Shown: piece after piece, positions 17,833-28,107 of the stretch
Position numbering within the stretch: the stretch's first letter is position 1
Layout of the letters: each line of letters starts with the position of its first letter
Source: Methanothrix sp.
GTDB taxonomy: Archaea > Halobacteriota > Methanosarcinia > Methanotrichales > Methanotrichaceae
Direction: 5' to 3'
NCBI RefSeq assembly: GCF_030055635.1
Contig: NZ_JASFYM010000004.1
Location: 42,541-106,540, forward strand
DNA: 64,000 nt
Notes under the pieces: generated by a model
What the model saw: only the letters and a program-made list of their open reading frames with translations
Databases searched by the model: none
Told to the model about the DNA's origin: nothing
Program-made: the position numbers and the translations under genes

Positions 17833-19695
17833 TTGCAATTACTTCTGATACATTCAGACTTCATAGAGTTTGAGGCTAAGAAGCCAACAAAGTTCGCAGA
17901 GGAGGTGCCCGATGAGGCGAAATCGGGCAGGCTGGAGGAGGCACTCTGCGCGTTCATCGCTGTGGAGAAGTTCGATGAGGATGATCCGGATGCTGTTGTG
18001 GCTCAGGCTGCCGGAGAGATCGAGGATGTTGCAAGGAGGGTCAGTGCTGAGCGGATAATGCTCTATCCCTATGCACACCTGAGCCCGGCCCTCTCCTCTC
18101 CGGAGACCGCTGTGCGTGTACTCAGGGATCTCGAATCCGCGCTGAAAAGCAGCTTCGAGGTCGCACGCGCCCCATTCGGCTGGTACAAATCATTCACGAT
18201 AAGATGCAAGGGCCATCCGCTCTCAGAGCTCTCAAGATCGATAAGGATCGGCGAGGGAGAGGTTGTCTCCCAGGCCCTCAAATCCGAGGCAAAGGCCGTC
18301 TCCCACTGGAGGATCATGAAGAAGGGCGGAGAGATGGTCCCTCCGGAGGAGTTTGACTTCAGCGGGCACGAGCGGCTCGAGAAGTTTGTGAGATACGAGA
18401 TAGAGAAGAGCCGGGCGGTCGACAGGATCCCGCCACACGTTGAGCTCATGCGGCGCCTGGAGCTTGTGGATTATGAGCCCGGCTCTGATCCGGGAAACAT
18501 GAGGTACTACCCTAAGGGGCGGCTCGTGAAATCCCTCCTGGAGAGCTACGTCACCGACAGGGCGCTCGAGATGGGCGCGATGGAGGTCGAGACGCCGGTG
18601 ATGTACGACATGGACCATCCGACGCTGAAGAAGTACCTGGACAGGTTCCCGGCGAGGCAATACACGATAGAGGCTGACAAGAAGCACCTCTTTCTCAGGT
18701 TCGCCGCTTGCTTCGGCCAGTTCCTGATGGGGCATGATATGACGATTTCCTACAGATCACTGCCTCTCAGGATGTTCGAGCTCACACGCTACAGCTTCAG
18801 GCGGGAGCAGCGCGGCGAGCTTGTCGGGCTCCGCAGGCTGAGGGCATTCACAATGCCTGACATGCACACGTTCTGCAGCGACATGAGCTCCGCGATGGAG
18901 GAGTTCAGGAAGCAGTACGAGGCCAGCATATCGGTGCTCAGGGAGGCGGGTTTGGACCTGAAGGATTATGAGGTCGCGATAAGGTTCACGAAGGATTTCT
19001 ACGAGAGCAACAGAGCGTTCATAGAGGGGCTTGTTGATATCGTGGACAAGCCTGTGCTCATAGAGATGTGGGACGAGCGCTTCTTCTACTTCGTGCTCAA
19101 GTTCGAGTTCAACTTCGTGGACGCGCTCGACAAGGCGAGCGCTCTATCCACGGTGCAGATCGATGTCGAGAACGCGGAGAGATACGATATCAGCTATGTC
19201 GATGCCGAGGGGAACAGAGAGAGGCCGATACTGCTTCACTGCTCCCCATCAGGCGCGATAGAGCGTCTGATGTACGCGCTCCTCGAGAAGCAGGCGATGA
19301 TAGCCGCAAACGGTGGCGTCCCCATGCTTCCCACCTGGCTCTCGCCGACGCAGGTGAGGATCATTCCGGTCGCAGAGCGCCATCATGCAAGGGCGATGGA
19401 GGTCGCGGAGCAGCTGAACTTCAGGGTGGATGTGGACGACAGGGATGAGACTGTGGGGAAGAAGATCCGAGATGCGGGAAGGGAGTGGATACCCTACGTT
19501 GCTGTCATAGGAGACGATGAGCTCTCCACAGGGCTTCTGACCGTGACTGTCAGATCTGGATCAACATCCGGAAACCAGAAGATCAGGATGAGCGTGGAGG
19601 AGCTCCGCGCCAGGCTCCAGAGCGAGACCGCGGGCAAGCCCTGGAGAAGGCTGCCCCTGCCGGTGAAGCTCTCCGAGAGGCCTAAGTTCGTCTGA
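17833..19695 (+). CDS. thrS: Threonyl-tRNA synthetase, archaeal type
   Basis: 620 residues from a TTG at 17833, giving the usual archaeal N-terminus [15 protein letters not shown], with GGGTGAT 4-5 nt upstream; longer in-frame starts lie in the promoter. Residues ~1-140 are the archaeal D-aminoacyl-tRNA-deacylase-like editing domain that removes mischarged Ser. The class II core follows: motif 1 near [15 protein letters not shown], motif 2 [16 protein letters not shown], motif 3 [12 protein letters not shown]. Then the anticodon-binding domain from ~500. The last 14 nt overlap the convergent S-layer gene. Confidence 0.96.
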   Translation: MQLLLIHSDFIEFEAKKPTKFAEEVPDEAKSGRLEEALCAFIAVEKFDEDDPDAVVAQAAGEIEDVARRVSAERIMLYPYAHLSPALSSPETAVRVLRDLESALKSSFEVARAPFGWYKSFTIRCKGHPLSELSRSIRIGEGEVVSQALKSEAKAVSHWRIMKKGGEMVPPEEFDFSGHERLEKFVRYEIEKSRAVDRIPPHVELMRRLELVDYEPGSDPGNMRYYPKGRLVKSLLESYVTDRALEMGAMEVETPVMYDMDHPTLKKYLDRFPARQYTIEADKKHLFLRFAACFGQFLMGHDMTISYRSLPLRMFELTRYSFRREQRGELVGLRRLRAFTMPDMHTFCSDMSSAMEEFRKQYEASISVLREAGLDLKDYEVAIRFTKDFYESNRAFIEGLVDIVDKPVLIEMWDERFFYFVLKFEFNFVDALDKASALSTVQIDVENAERYDISYVDAEGNRERPILLHCSPSGAIERLMYALLEKQAMIAANGGVPMLPTWLSPTQVRIIPVAERHHARAMEVAEQLNFRVDVDDRDETVGKKIRDAGREWIPYVAVIGDDELSTGLLTVTVRSGSTSGNQKIRMSVEELRARLQSETAGKPWRRLPLPVKLSERPKFV

Positions 19696-22300
19696 GGCCT
19701 CCACGCATTTTTATAAGAGCTGATGAGATCACAGCCAAAATAAATGCTGCAGCTCCAGCCCCTGGAGAGGCTGTTTTGCTCCTTTTTGCGTCGCTTTTCT
19801 GCTCAGCCTGAAGATCTGGTGTGTTCCTGCTGTTGTTTGCATAAGAACTGTTGTTCACGTGGGATAACCGGGGAAGAGTGCTGTAAAGCGGAGAGGTGAG
19901 GTTGAATGTTGTCCTCGCCACCGCCTCGCCCATGATGTTCTGGACCCTGAGCTGGAGCGTGTATCTGCCTGGAGCTGCCGGAACACGCTCGATGTGCGGC
20001 TCCAGAGCGTTTATGTCGCCCACGAGCGTCTGGTTTCTCTGACCACTGACGGTGCTGTTGTTCCACAGGAAGAACGCCAGCCTGCTCCCGGAGGCAAATG
20101 ACATGCTCTCTCCCCTCGAATAGTAAACCTTCCCATCGGCTCCGATGATCCTCTCGATCCTGCCTGCCTGGTCGAAGAATACGCCCACATTCGCAGAATA
20201 GGATTCGTTGGTGTAAAGAATGGCGTTCGTCGGGGTGATGTCTGCATCCGGCACCACCATGTCGTTCATCACAGGCACGGTGCCGTTCCATCTCCACTCA
20301 AACCTCCAGGTGTCGCCTGAGCCCATGCCCGTGGAGATCTCCTTGAGCGAGATGGTCCTTCCGAGAGGATCCATGAGCTCAGCGAGCACGCCTCTCATCT
20401 CGCCGGCCTTAACTGTGGCATTGAATGCGACAGGCGGTGCCGCATCAGGCGGAACTCCTAGCTGGAGTATCCTCGGCATGGGAACGACATAAGCCACTGT
20501 GTATGGGAAGTACCTGAGCGTATCGTTGTCCGCGACCGCAAGATAGAGGCCCCTCGTCACTCCGGGATACTCCGGCCAGATCTCAACAGACGATCCCTTA
20601 CCCAGTGACTTCGACTCGTCATTCACCATGTAAACGCCCTTGGGAGTTGTGAAGATCACCATGTCGCCTATCTTGGATCCGCCCTCGATCGGGAGGTAGA
20701 TCTGATCGGAGATCTGGAAGACGCCATCTATGACCGCGATCTGCCTCTCACCGTCCCTGAATATCTCGCCTACATGAACAGCAAGCACCGGAAGATCCTT
20801 GATGTCGAAGACGTCCTTCTTGTAAACATACGTCGAATTGGAGCTGATGGTGCTGTTGTCCACTATCCTGTTGTTCTTTAGAAGGCTAACGAAGATCCTG
20901 TCCTTGCCTACGTCTCTTATGAGCAGCGAGTACCCATCCCTGAAGAAGTATATGTTACCTGATGTCGCTATGTCCTGAGCGTCAGTGTCTATAAGAACCC
21001 TGCCGAGGCGCTCGTACTCGAACATGCTCTTCTCTCCGATCTCGGAGCTTGTGTTTCTTCCGTATCCTGCGAACCAGAGCTCCCCGAAGAGGCTCAGGAC
21101 GTAATACTCTCCCCAGGGCTCGCGCTCGAATCGCTTCGGCTGGATGTACGTGTAGTACAGCATCCCCTGCATGGATCCAACCCTGGATCCGTTCATCTCC
21201 ACAGGCACTATCGGCCCGAACCTCGGGATGACCCGTCTGGAGCTGCCGTTCAGGACGAACGTCTCGCTCCCGATCATATCCTCGTCGTCGAAGTAGAATC
21301 CTGCATAGTTCCTGTAATCCCAGACGGTGCTGACATAAGCAGGTATATCCTCGATAATTTTTTGAACCTGCAGATCGCCCCCGTGGAAGACCGGCCCTCT
21401 TATCATGTACCTGCCGTACTCTGTGTAGATGCCGACCGGATAGTACATCAGAGAGGGTCTGTCCATCACTCTCAGAGCAAGGCCTCCGGCGATGTGGATA
21501 AAGCTGTCAGGGCTCAGAGCGATATCATCGTGGTTTCTGAGCTCTATCCGGTCCCCGGATATGTCGTTCACCTTCAGGAGTCCTACCCTTGTGCTGTCTG
21601 ATAGGATCACAGATGAAGAGGTGCTCACCTGGAAGAGACCATCGATATCCACTCTATCCTCATCTCTGCCGTGCATTCCGGAGCGGACGTGAAGCATTAT
21701 CAGAGGGATATCATTCTCGGGATGCTTCCAGACATAAGTGCTACCCTCCTCGACGACCGCGCGATCCACTGCTGCGCCACCCCTGAGCAGCTCTAGGAAG
21801 GCCTTTTTCCCGTCATCTGAGACGCCGCTCAGCGCCACACTGTATCCATCACCGAGAACCAGAGGCTTCTCAGAGGATATCGTGTAGCGATCATCGGAAT
21901 CGATCAGAACCTCCCGGAGCTCGCCCTTTTCCAGGGAGCTGATCTCCTCTGTGACCGGCCCATCCGGATACCCTGCGAGGTACCGCTTCCCCAGAAACCC
22001 TATCCAGAGGTACTCTCCCCAGCCCTCATACTCGAAGCGCTTCGCCACAGCTTTGCAGAAGTATACCAGCCGCCCCTCCTCGATCGTTCTCCCCGAGGGG
22101 GTGATGGAAAGAGACTCGCTCCCCATACCCTCCTTCAGGTCGTAGACGAACCATCCGAAGTCCTCTGCGCTCCACTCCCCATCCGCGGTTGCAATGTGGC
22201 CCCTGATCTCGGCGATCTCAGATGGAATCTGACCCGCAGATACTCCTACCGTGATGAGCATGATGCTGAGAACAAGGCCGATGTGTCTCGATGATACCAT
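19682..22300 (-). CDS. S-layer protein with two DUF1608-type domains
   Basis: 872 residues. Signal peptide at 1-23 (cleavage expected near SAG-QIP). Two related ~270-residue domains follow, each starting with a WFVYDLKEG- or GFYFDDEDM-like segment and containing W-G-E-Y-L/Y-W/V-I/L and L-x-x-G-Y-S-V/L-x-I/L; this is the S-layer family of Methanosarcinales. A further Ig-like region and a Ser/Asn-rich stretch (~800-840) lead to a C-terminal membrane helix ([16 protein letters not shown]) and a short basic tail. Many N-x-S/T sites. It is likely a main envelope protein anchored in the membrane. Divergent from cfbC. Confidence 0.88.
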   Translation of the reverse strand: MVSSRHIGLVLSIMLITVGVSAGQIPSEIAEIRGHIATADGEWSAEDFGWFVYDLKEGMGSESLSITPSGRTIEEGRLVYFCKAVAKRFEYEGWGEYLWIGFLGKRYLAGYPDGPVTEEISSLEKGELREVLIDSDDRYTISSEKPLVLGDGYSVALSGVSDDGKKAFLELLRGGAAVDRAVVEEGSTYVWKHPENDIPLIMLHVRSGMHGRDEDRVDIDGLFQVSTSSSVILSDSTRVGLLKVNDISGDRIELRNHDDIALSPDSFIHIAGGLALRVMDRPSLMYYPVGIYTEYGRYMIRGPVFHGGDLQVQKIIEDIPAYVSTVWDYRNYAGFYFDDEDMIGSETFVLNGSSRRVIPRFGPIVPVEMNGSRVGSMQGMLYYTYIQPKRFEREPWGEYYVLSLFGELWFAGYGRNTSSEIGEKSMFEYERLGRVLIDTDAQDIATSGNIYFFRDGYSLLIRDVGKDRIFVSLLKNNRIVDNSTISSNSTYVYKKDVFDIKDLPVLAVHVGEIFRDGERQIAVIDGVFQISDQIYLPIEGGSKIGDMVIFTTPKGVYMVNDESKSLGKGSSVEIWPEYPGVTRGLYLAVADNDTLRYFPYTVAYVVPMPRILQLGVPPDAAPPVAFNATVKAGEMRGVLAELMDPLGRTISLKEISTGMGSGDTWRFEWRWNGTVPVMNDMVVPDADITPTNAILYTNESYSANVGVFFDQAGRIERIIGADGKVYYSRGESMSFASGSRLAFFLWNNSTVSGQRNQTLVGDINALEPHIERVPAAPGRYTLQLRVQNIMGEAVARTTFNLTSPLYSTLPRLSHVNNSSYANNSRNTPDLQAEQKSDAKRSKTASPGAGAAAFILAVISSALIKMRGGLRRT

Positions 22301-22320
22301 TTACCAGACCTCTAGATAAC

Positions 22321-22331
22321 TCCTTATATCT
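22321..22331. promoter_or_regulatory. Shared TATA-like box between S-layer gene and cfbC
   Basis: TCCTTATATCT reads CTTATATC towards cfbC and AGATATAAGG towards the S-layer gene. A transcript start 24-26 nt away would fall at ~22302 on the minus strand (S-layer ATG at 22300, leaderless) and at ~22351 on the plus strand (cfbC ATG at 22361). Confidence 0.5.
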
Positions 22332-22360
22332 ACCTCTCCATGAGCTACGCGGAGTCTGTC

Positions 22361-23155
22361 ATGTCACCTATTAAGCATGTTGCCATCTACGGCAAGGGAG
22401 GTATCGGAAAGTCCTGCATAGCATCAAACGTGGCTGCTGCATGCGCCGAACGCGGGGTCAGGGTTCTGGTCGTCGGATGCGATCCCAAGAGCGACTCCTC
22501 GATCAATCTCATCGGCAGAAGAATTCCCACGATGATGGACATGATCAGGGAGGGGAAGGAGATCCGTGAGGAGGATGTCGTCTTCACCGGATACAGAGGG
22601 GTGAGATGCATAGAGGTCGGCGGCCCAGAGCCCGGCGTTGGATGCGCCGGAAGGGGCATAATAGTGGCGATAGACTTCCTGAGAAAGGTCTCCAGGATAA
22701 TGGACGAGGTCGACCTTGTGCTCTACGACGTCCCTGGAGATATTGTGTGCGGTGGATTCTCGGCCCCCATAAGAAAGGGCCTCGTGACGGAGGCGTACAT
22801 AATTACCTCCGGAGAGTACATGCCTGTGTACGCGGCCAACAACATATGCAGGGGCCTGAAGCGGCTGGGAGCAAGGCTGGCGGGTGTTGTCTGCAACTCC
22901 AGAGATGTTGAGGGGGAGAGGGAGATCGTCGATGAGTTCGCCAGGGCGATAGGTAGCAGGATGGTCGCGTTCATACCAAAAGATCCGGTGGTCCAGAGGT
23001 GCGAGCGCCGGGCTGTCACGGTGATCGAGGGCGAGCCTGAGAGCAGCATCGCAGGGGTTTATCGCGCCCTCGCAGAGCATCTTCTCAGCTGCAGCGATGC
23101 ATCGGTGCCAGAGCCGCTCGAAGACGAGAAACTGCGTGAAATAACAAGAATGTAA
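22361..23155 (+). CDS. cfbC: Ni-sirohydrochlorin a,c-diamide reductive cyclase, Fe protein CfbC
   Basis: 264 residues. NifH-like ATPase that passes electrons to CfbD in coenzyme F430 synthesis. P-loop YGKGGIGKS, switch region CDPKSDSS, the cluster cysteines in GVGCAGRG and DIVCGGF. It is a NifH-family member, but the immediate cfbB neighbour marks it as CfbC rather than nitrogenase reductase; nifDK are absent. An ATG at 22340 would add seven residues, but it lies upstream of the predicted transcript start; the ATG at 22361 has GGAG 6 nt before it. CfbD is not in the window. Confidence 0.9.
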   Translation: MSPIKHVAIYGKGGIGKSCIASNVAAACAERGVRVLVVGCDPKSDSSINLIGRRIPTMMDMIREGKEIREEDVVFTGYRGVRCIEVGGPEPGVGCAGRGIIVAIDFLRKVSRIMDEVDLVLYDVPGDIVCGGFSAPIRKGLVTEAYIITSGEYMPVYAANNICRGLKRLGARLAGVVCNSRDVEGEREIVDEFARAIGSRMVAFIPKDPVVQRCERRAVTVIEGEPESSIAGVYRALAEHLLSCSDASVPEPLEDEKLREITRM

Positions 23156-23203
23156 ACCGCTCCGCCTGATGAAATATGATTCTCTCGATTTCCCCTGGAG
23201 GGT

Positions 23204-24619
23204 ATGGGTATGCGCATTCCGAGAATCGTCATAGCCGGTGACAGAAGCTCCAGTGGCAAGACCACGATAGTTGCAGGGCTCCTCTCAGCTCTCGTTCGCA
23301 TGGGTCTGAAGGTGCAGGCCTTCAAGGTCGCCATGGATTACATAGACCCGAGCTATCACACCTGGATCACGGGGAGGTTCTGCAGGAACCTCGACGGTTA
23401 TCTGATGAGCGAGGGCAGAGTGTTGGAAATATTCGATCATGCAGCCAGGGATGCTGATATCGCTGTGATCGAGGGGGTTCGCGGCCTCTACGAGGGATAC
23501 GAGGGAGACGCTGGCTCCACTGCGCAGATCGCGAAGATGCTCCGCGCGCCCGTGATACTGGTCGTGGATGCGAGATCGATAACGAGAAGCGCAGCTGCCC
23601 TCGTGAAGGGATACATGGACTACGACAGGGATGTCCGGATAAGGGGAGTCATACTGAACAAGCTCGGCGGGGAGAGGCACGCAGACAAGGCGACAAAGGA
23701 GATAGAGCGCTACGCCGGTGTTCCGGTCGTGGGCGCGATACAGAGAAACGATGAGATGCACCTCGCAATGCGTCATCTCGGTCTGGTTCCTGTTACGGAA
23801 GGCAGACTGAGGCATCATGGTTTCGATGAGAGGGTCTCCCGTATACGGGAGATAGTCGAGATGAGCCTGGACATAAAGAGATTGATCGAGATAGCGGGCG
23901 GGGCTGAGGATATCCCTGATGCTGAGCATGATCTGTATTTGAGGAACGATCGCGGCCTCGGCCTGAAGGTGGGCGTTGCGCAGGATGAGGCGTTCAACTT
24001 CTACTACAGAGATAACCTGGAGCTGATCGAGCTTGCGGGCGCTGAGGTCGTGCCGTTCAGCCCCATACACGACTCCAGGATCCCGGAGGTGGACGGCCTG
24101 TACATAGGCGGCGGATACCCGGAGCTGTATGCAGAGGATCTGTCAAGGAACAGCTCCATGATGAAATCCATCAGCGATGCCCAGGCCGATGGCATGCCTG
24201 TGTATGCAGAATGTGGGGGGCTGATGTACATGTGCCGCGAGCTGGAGTGGTCTCAGGAGGGAGAAGTCTCGTCGTGCCAGAACTCATCATACCAGATGGT
24301 CGGAGTGGTTCCGGCGCTTGCGCGGAAGGGCCGGAGGAGGATCGTGAGTTACGTGAACGGGAGTTTCGTCACCGACACCTCCATCGGCAGGAGGGGTGAT
24401 GGGTTCATGGGCCATGAGTTCCATCACTCAGAGCTCGTGGTGGATGGCGATGTGAGATACGCCATCAGGCTCAGCCGCGGCACAGGCATATCAGACGGCA
24501 GGGACGGAATAGTGGATGGAAGAATGATCGCAAGCTACTCGCATATCCATTCCGCATCGTACAGGGGCTTCCCGGACATCTTCCTGGATGCGTGCCGTGA
24601 GTACAGATACAGGTCTTGA
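23204..24619 (+). CDS. cfbB: Ni-sirohydrochlorin a,c-diamide synthase CfbB
   Basis: 471 residues, relative of cobyrinate a,c-diamide synthase (CbiA). It amidates the a and c acetates of Ni-sirohydrochlorin using glutamine and ATP for F430. The N-terminal P-loop is GDRSSSGKTT; DYIDPSYHT and EGVRGLYEG follow. The C-terminal class I glutamine amidotransferase domain has YIGGGYPELYAEDL, catalytic Cys in YAECGGLMYM, and the His of FMGHEFHHSE. It lies 48 nt after cfbC on the same strand. CbiA for cobamides is the other option, but the cfbC link favours CfbB. The track start could be ATG 23204 or 23210. Confidence 0.9.
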   Translation: MGMRIPRIVIAGDRSSSGKTTIVAGLLSALVRMGLKVQAFKVAMDYIDPSYHTWITGRFCRNLDGYLMSEGRVLEIFDHAARDADIAVIEGVRGLYEGYEGDAGSTAQIAKMLRAPVILVVDARSITRSAAALVKGYMDYDRDVRIRGVILNKLGGERHADKATKEIERYAGVPVVGAIQRNDEMHLAMRHLGLVPVTEGRLRHHGFDERVSRIREIVEMSLDIKRLIEIAGGAEDIPDAEHDLYLRNDRGLGLKVGVAQDEAFNFYYRDNLELIELAGAEVVPFSPIHDSRIPEVDGLYIGGGYPELYAEDLSRNSSMMKSISDAQADGMPVYAECGGLMYMCRELEWSQEGEVSSCQNSSYQMVGVVPALARKGRRRIVSYVNGSFVTDTSIGRRGDGFMGHEFHHSELVVDGDVRYAIRLSRGTGISDGRDGIVDGRMIASYSHIHSASYRGFPDIFLDACREYRYRS

Positions 24620-24814
24620 AAACCCGAGAGGCTCTTGCTGTCAATCGCCACATAGGTGAACTCTGGTATATACAACCATTCACAGCCAACTCGCATATTC
24701 TCCAAGTTCATAAATCGCTGGATTACATGGCGAGCCATTCAGTATCGTGTATCATTTCTCATGGTTCTCACCTTGCCGATCCTTCCAGTTTCCCGGGCGC
24801 CGACCAGGAGACAA

Positions 24815-24824
24815 CATTTAAAAA
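24815..24824 (+). promoter_or_regulatory. TATA box of deoxyhypusine synthase gene
   Basis: CATTTAAAAA is centred ~30 nt before the ATG at 24849, which predicts a nearly leaderless transcript. Confidence 0.55.
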
Positions 24825-24848
24825 CGTTCAGCGACCTCCTCTTGCTCC

Positions 24849-25871
24849 ATGAGCTATCCTGAGTCAGAAATGCAGCAGAGAACGACGATTCCGATGGCTG
24901 ACAGGAGCATAGGTGAGTTGGTCGCTGATATGGCCCGGATGGGGTTCCAGGCAGGGCAGCTCGGCCAGTCCCTGCGCGTCTGGGAGAACATGCTGAGCAA
25001 GGATGTGACGATATTTCTGGGACTGGCTGGTGCGATGGTCCCCGCAGGGCTCCAGGAGATGATCGCGTATCTCATATCCAGAAGATACGTGGACTGTCTG
25101 GTGAGCACAGGCGCAAACCTCTTCCACGATCTCTGCGAGGGTCTTGGGATAAGGCACTACAGGGGAAGCGCGTGTGCGGATGATGCTCATCTTAACGAAT
25201 GCAAGATCGACAGGATCTTCGATGTCTTCGTCTCTGAGGTCGAGCTCCACAGGGCGGATAAGCACATCTCGGATCTCGTGATGAGCCTAAGGACCGATGT
25301 CGCATACTCCTCCAGGGAGATAATGGAGCTTCTCGGGAGGGACCTGCCGGAGACAACGATCCTCGGGGCTGCATATCGCGCCGGGGTTCCGGTATTCGTT
25401 CCCGCGCTCTCCGACAGCTCCATAGGGATAGGAATGGTCATAGCCTGGCGCAACGGCCACAGGGTCATTGTGGACCAGATCAGGGATGTGGATGAGATAA
25501 CGCAGATATCTGAGAAGTCTGCGGAGACCGGAGTGGTCTTCATAGGCGGAGGCGTGCCGAAGAACTTCATACAGCAGACGAAGGTCATATCAGAGCTCAT
25601 GGGTACCTACAGAGGAGGTCACTCATATGCGATACAGTACACCACAGACACCCCGCACTTCGGAGGGCTCTCAGGATGCACATTCAGCGAGGCCGTATCT
25701 TGGGGGAAGGTGGATAAAGAGGCGAGGATGGCACAGGTGTTCTCGGATGCCACAATCACCGTGCCTCTTGTGGTCCATGCTCTGAGAGAGCGTGTGAAGA
25801 GAAGATACTCCGTGCCCAGGTTCACATGGAGGGGATCCGAGCTCGAGCTCGTCTACGAGCGATCGCAGTGA
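24849..25871 (+). CDS. dys: Deoxyhypusine synthase
   Basis: 340 residues. Transfers the aminobutyl group of spermidine to a lysine of aIF5A with NAD. NAD and spermidine sites are visible: STGANLFHDLCEGLG (residues ~80-95), ILGAAYRAGVPVFVPALSDSSIG, GGGVPKNFIQQ, and HFGGLSGCTFSEAVSWGK, where the last Lys (about residue 287) is the catalytic lysine. The length is normal. A TATA box 30 nt upstream gives a nearly leaderless mRNA; a second ATG at 24870 is possible. aIF5A is not in the window. Confidence 0.95.
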   Translation: MSYPESEMQQRTTIPMADRSIGELVADMARMGFQAGQLGQSLRVWENMLSKDVTIFLGLAGAMVPAGLQEMIAYLISRRYVDCLVSTGANLFHDLCEGLGIRHYRGSACADDAHLNECKIDRIFDVFVSEVELHRADKHISDLVMSLRTDVAYSSREIMELLGRDLPETTILGAAYRAGVPVFVPALSDSSIGIGMVIAWRNGHRVIVDQIRDVDEITQISEKSAETGVVFIGGGVPKNFIQQTKVISELMGTYRGGHSYAIQYTTDTPHFGGLSGCTFSEAVSWGKVDKEARMAQVFSDATITVPLVVHALRERVKRRYSVPRFTWRGSELELVYERSQ

Positions 25872-26229
25872 AGGGCATCGCCGGATCTCCCCTCGTTCAT
25901 TCCATCGCTCTTGTGTGCTCAGCAACTTAGGTCTGGCAAGCAGGTTGCTGGGATCACACATTCATTTTCCAAGAACGCATAGCAGGACCAGTGCCTCCTC
26001 TGGCAAGTCATCATATGGATAAGAGCGCATTCCATTTTGAGTCGCCTTCATAATCTCCACGTCAGTAGCATCTCCTGATAGACTGTACGCTGGATGTTCT
26101 GATGACCCAGCGCCTCTTGCCATACACAGCGCATGCAAGAGGGTGACAAAAGGATGAAATCGTTTGAGATCGACAGGTTTTGTCCGAGACGATTCATAAC
26201 AGGAGGTTAACCCTCCATCTCATGCTTTC
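25872..26229. other. Intergenic region with several hairpins
   Basis: No gene seen. Stem-loops: CAGCAAC...GTTGCTG (25920-25950), CCTCTTGC...GCAAGAGG (about 26112-26141), and GGAGGTTAACCCTCC (26202-26216) just before the nre start. They could be terminators or a structured leader. No conserved RNA family was recognised. Confidence 0.5.
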
Positions 26230-27426
26230 ATGGCGGTAAGATGCATCACATGCAAGGGGCGCGGCCTCTGCGGCCGGCCAGTCTGTCCGCTGCTGATAAA
26301 GCTCGAGGAGCTCGCAGCCCTGCCGAGAATAGGTAATCGGCTCTCAGGCGAGTCGCCGCCTGAGGTCTTCGTCGGAAGGCACGGGTATCCGGTTGTGAGA
26401 GCTGGCCCCCTGGTGCCGGTCGGTGGTTCGCCGGAGCAGCCAGCGCTTGATATCGCCAGAATAATCTCTCTCAGAACCAGAATGGTCAGATCAGAGCTCG
26501 AGATACACGTTCAGGATGCAAAAAATCCGGGAAGGCTTCTGGAGAGCGCCCAGCAGATAGCGATGTCGAGCAGGCCAGTGGAGACAGAGGTCTCTTTCGT
26601 CAGACCTCCTGAGGGGAGGATGCTCTTCGATGGCGTACTCTCTCCGATGGGCCCAGGCGGCAGGATCGAGGACATCGATGTCACAGGCAATCCATTTGTT
26701 CCCAGGAAGGTCGATCAGATCGTGGGCGATACAGATGTCAGGGCGTCATCTGCAGTCTGCGAGCTCTACAGCTCCTCCATCAGCGTCGACCACATATCAC
26801 GTCTTCTTTCCGTAGGTCTCCTGGGACGCGACCGCAGGCTCGTTCCCACAAGATGGGCGATAACAGCATCCGACGGCATCATTGGAAACGCCCTGCGCGG
26901 CCGCATTCTTGATATGCCTGAGTTTGTGGGATACGAGCTCTACTCGGGGGGCATTCTCGGAAACCACTTCGAGATAATTTTCATGCCCGGGGCATATTCG
27001 TTTGAGCTGATAGAGATCTGGCATCCCGGGTCCGCATGGTCCCCTGAGCACCTCTGGATAGGATCCGATCGGGAGGGGACCACAGGAAGGCGAACTTACA
27101 GCCCGCTCGCCGGAGGGTATTACGCTGCACGCCTGCCGGTTCTCGAGCACCTTCTCCGGATGAAGAGACAGGCTGGGATCCTGGCGCTCAGGGAGATCAC
27201 GGAGGAGTATTGGGCGCCCCTGGGCGTATGGGTCGTGAGAGACGCAGCAAGAGCAGCCCTGGCATCACGCCCCCTCAGGTTCGAGACCCTAGAGGAGGCG
27301 ATCAGATCCGCGGAGAGCAGGATGAGGACGAAGTCGAGCGCGTGGAAGCATCACTCGAAATCCTTCTCTCGCCAGACCACCCTCTCATCCTTCTTCGCCT
27401 CGGATAGCTCGAAAGATCCGCGGTGA
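26230..27426 (+). CDS. nre: DNA repair protein Nre with C-terminal PCNA-binding box
   Basis: 398 residues, Nre family (DUF650 and DUF651 parts), linked in haloarchaea to DNA damage repair with PCNA. The N-terminus is a zinc-binding CxxCxGxGxCGRPxCP. The middle holds FVGRHGYPVVRAGPL, GPGGRIEDIDVTGNPFVPRKVDQIVGD, and SDGIIGNALRG. The last ~15 residues include QTTLSSFF, a textbook PIP box (Q-x-x-L-x-x-F-F), expected to bind the sliding clamp. The start at ATG 26230 is supported by family alignment at MAVRCI. It stands alone. Confidence 0.92.
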   Translation: MAVRCITCKGRGLCGRPVCPLLIKLEELAALPRIGNRLSGESPPEVFVGRHGYPVVRAGPLVPVGGSPEQPALDIARIISLRTRMVRSELEIHVQDAKNPGRLLESAQQIAMSSRPVETEVSFVRPPEGRMLFDGVLSPMGPGGRIEDIDVTGNPFVPRKVDQIVGDTDVRASSAVCELYSSSISVDHISRLLSVGLLGRDRRLVPTRWAITASDGIIGNALRGRILDMPEFVGYELYSGGILGNHFEIIFMPGAYSFELIEIWHPGSAWSPEHLWIGSDREGTTGRRTYSPLAGGYYAARLPVLEHLLRMKRQAGILALREITEEYWAPLGVWVVRDAARAALASRPLRFETLEEAIRSAESRMRTKSSAWKHHSKSFSRQTTLSSFFASDSSKDPR

Positions 27427-27644
27427 TGAAAATCGGTGGTCTATTTTAAGACGTGCGGATACGCGCAAAATAATAAGGCAATCAGTAGATGTCTCATCTC
27501 CGCGAAGTATCGGAGAGATGGACGGGATTTTGGGATCGCTGGATCCCCCAATTCTGTGCTAATCCATTAATTCAGGGGATGAGCCAAAACATATTTGGAG
27601 GGAGCCCGCCCATCCAGATACACTCAATGCAGCTAACCACTCAA

Positions 27645-27938
27645 TTATTTACCACCTAGCTTAAAGGGTTTTGATTTCGCTCTGTAGGCCTGGATGGCTT
27701 CCCAAACGGGTTCGGGATCGATGCCATACTTGTCTATGTAATCCTGACGGCTGAGCTTATTTCCTTTGCCATCCACGTAGAGAACCACGCCGGTCACCAT
27801 ATGAATTTTTCCAGCCGGTACAGCAGCAATTTCTGCCGGTAACGGCAGGCATGCCAGCCAGTCATCTCCTACCTCAGCCTCGTTGATCTCAGAAACCGTG
27901 CCACAGCTCGGGCAAACTACCATGCGTTTCATATACAT
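27645..27938 (-). CDS. Small protein with one zinc-ribbon knuckle, unknown
   Basis: 97 residues from the ATG at 27938 (MYMKRMVVCPSC). One CPSCG knuckle at the N-terminus, a single later Cys (LACLPLP), and a basic C-terminus. The frame is open further upstream to 28151, overlapping the radical-SAM gene by 44 nt; those extra 71 residues (with GVITAVYFPEDDQPVERW) look partly protein-like, so a longer form or a decayed fused gene cannot be excluded. No family was recognised. Same strand as the radical-SAM pair, so possibly in their operon. Confidence 0.6.
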   Translation of the reverse strand: MYMKRMVVCPSCGTVSEINEAEVGDDWLACLPLPAEIAAVPAGKIHMVTGVVLYVDGKGNKLSRQDYIDKYGIDPEPVWEAIQAYRAKSKPFKLGGK

Positions 27939-28107
27939 GACTTCACATTTATCTAAATAAATCTTCGCTATTATAGCAATATGGAGGTCATCTAGGCCGA
28001 TTACTGATACATTCACTCGCCGGGAGCGCTTGGTAGACCATCGCTCTACGGGCTGATCATCCTCTGGAAAATAGACTGCAGTTATAACTCCAGAATGTTT
28101 TGGATCC

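Noticed and set aside
22361-23155. Nitrogenase iron protein NifH
   Set aside because: No nifD or nifK nearby, and a CfbB homologue follows directly; the F430 pathway fits better.
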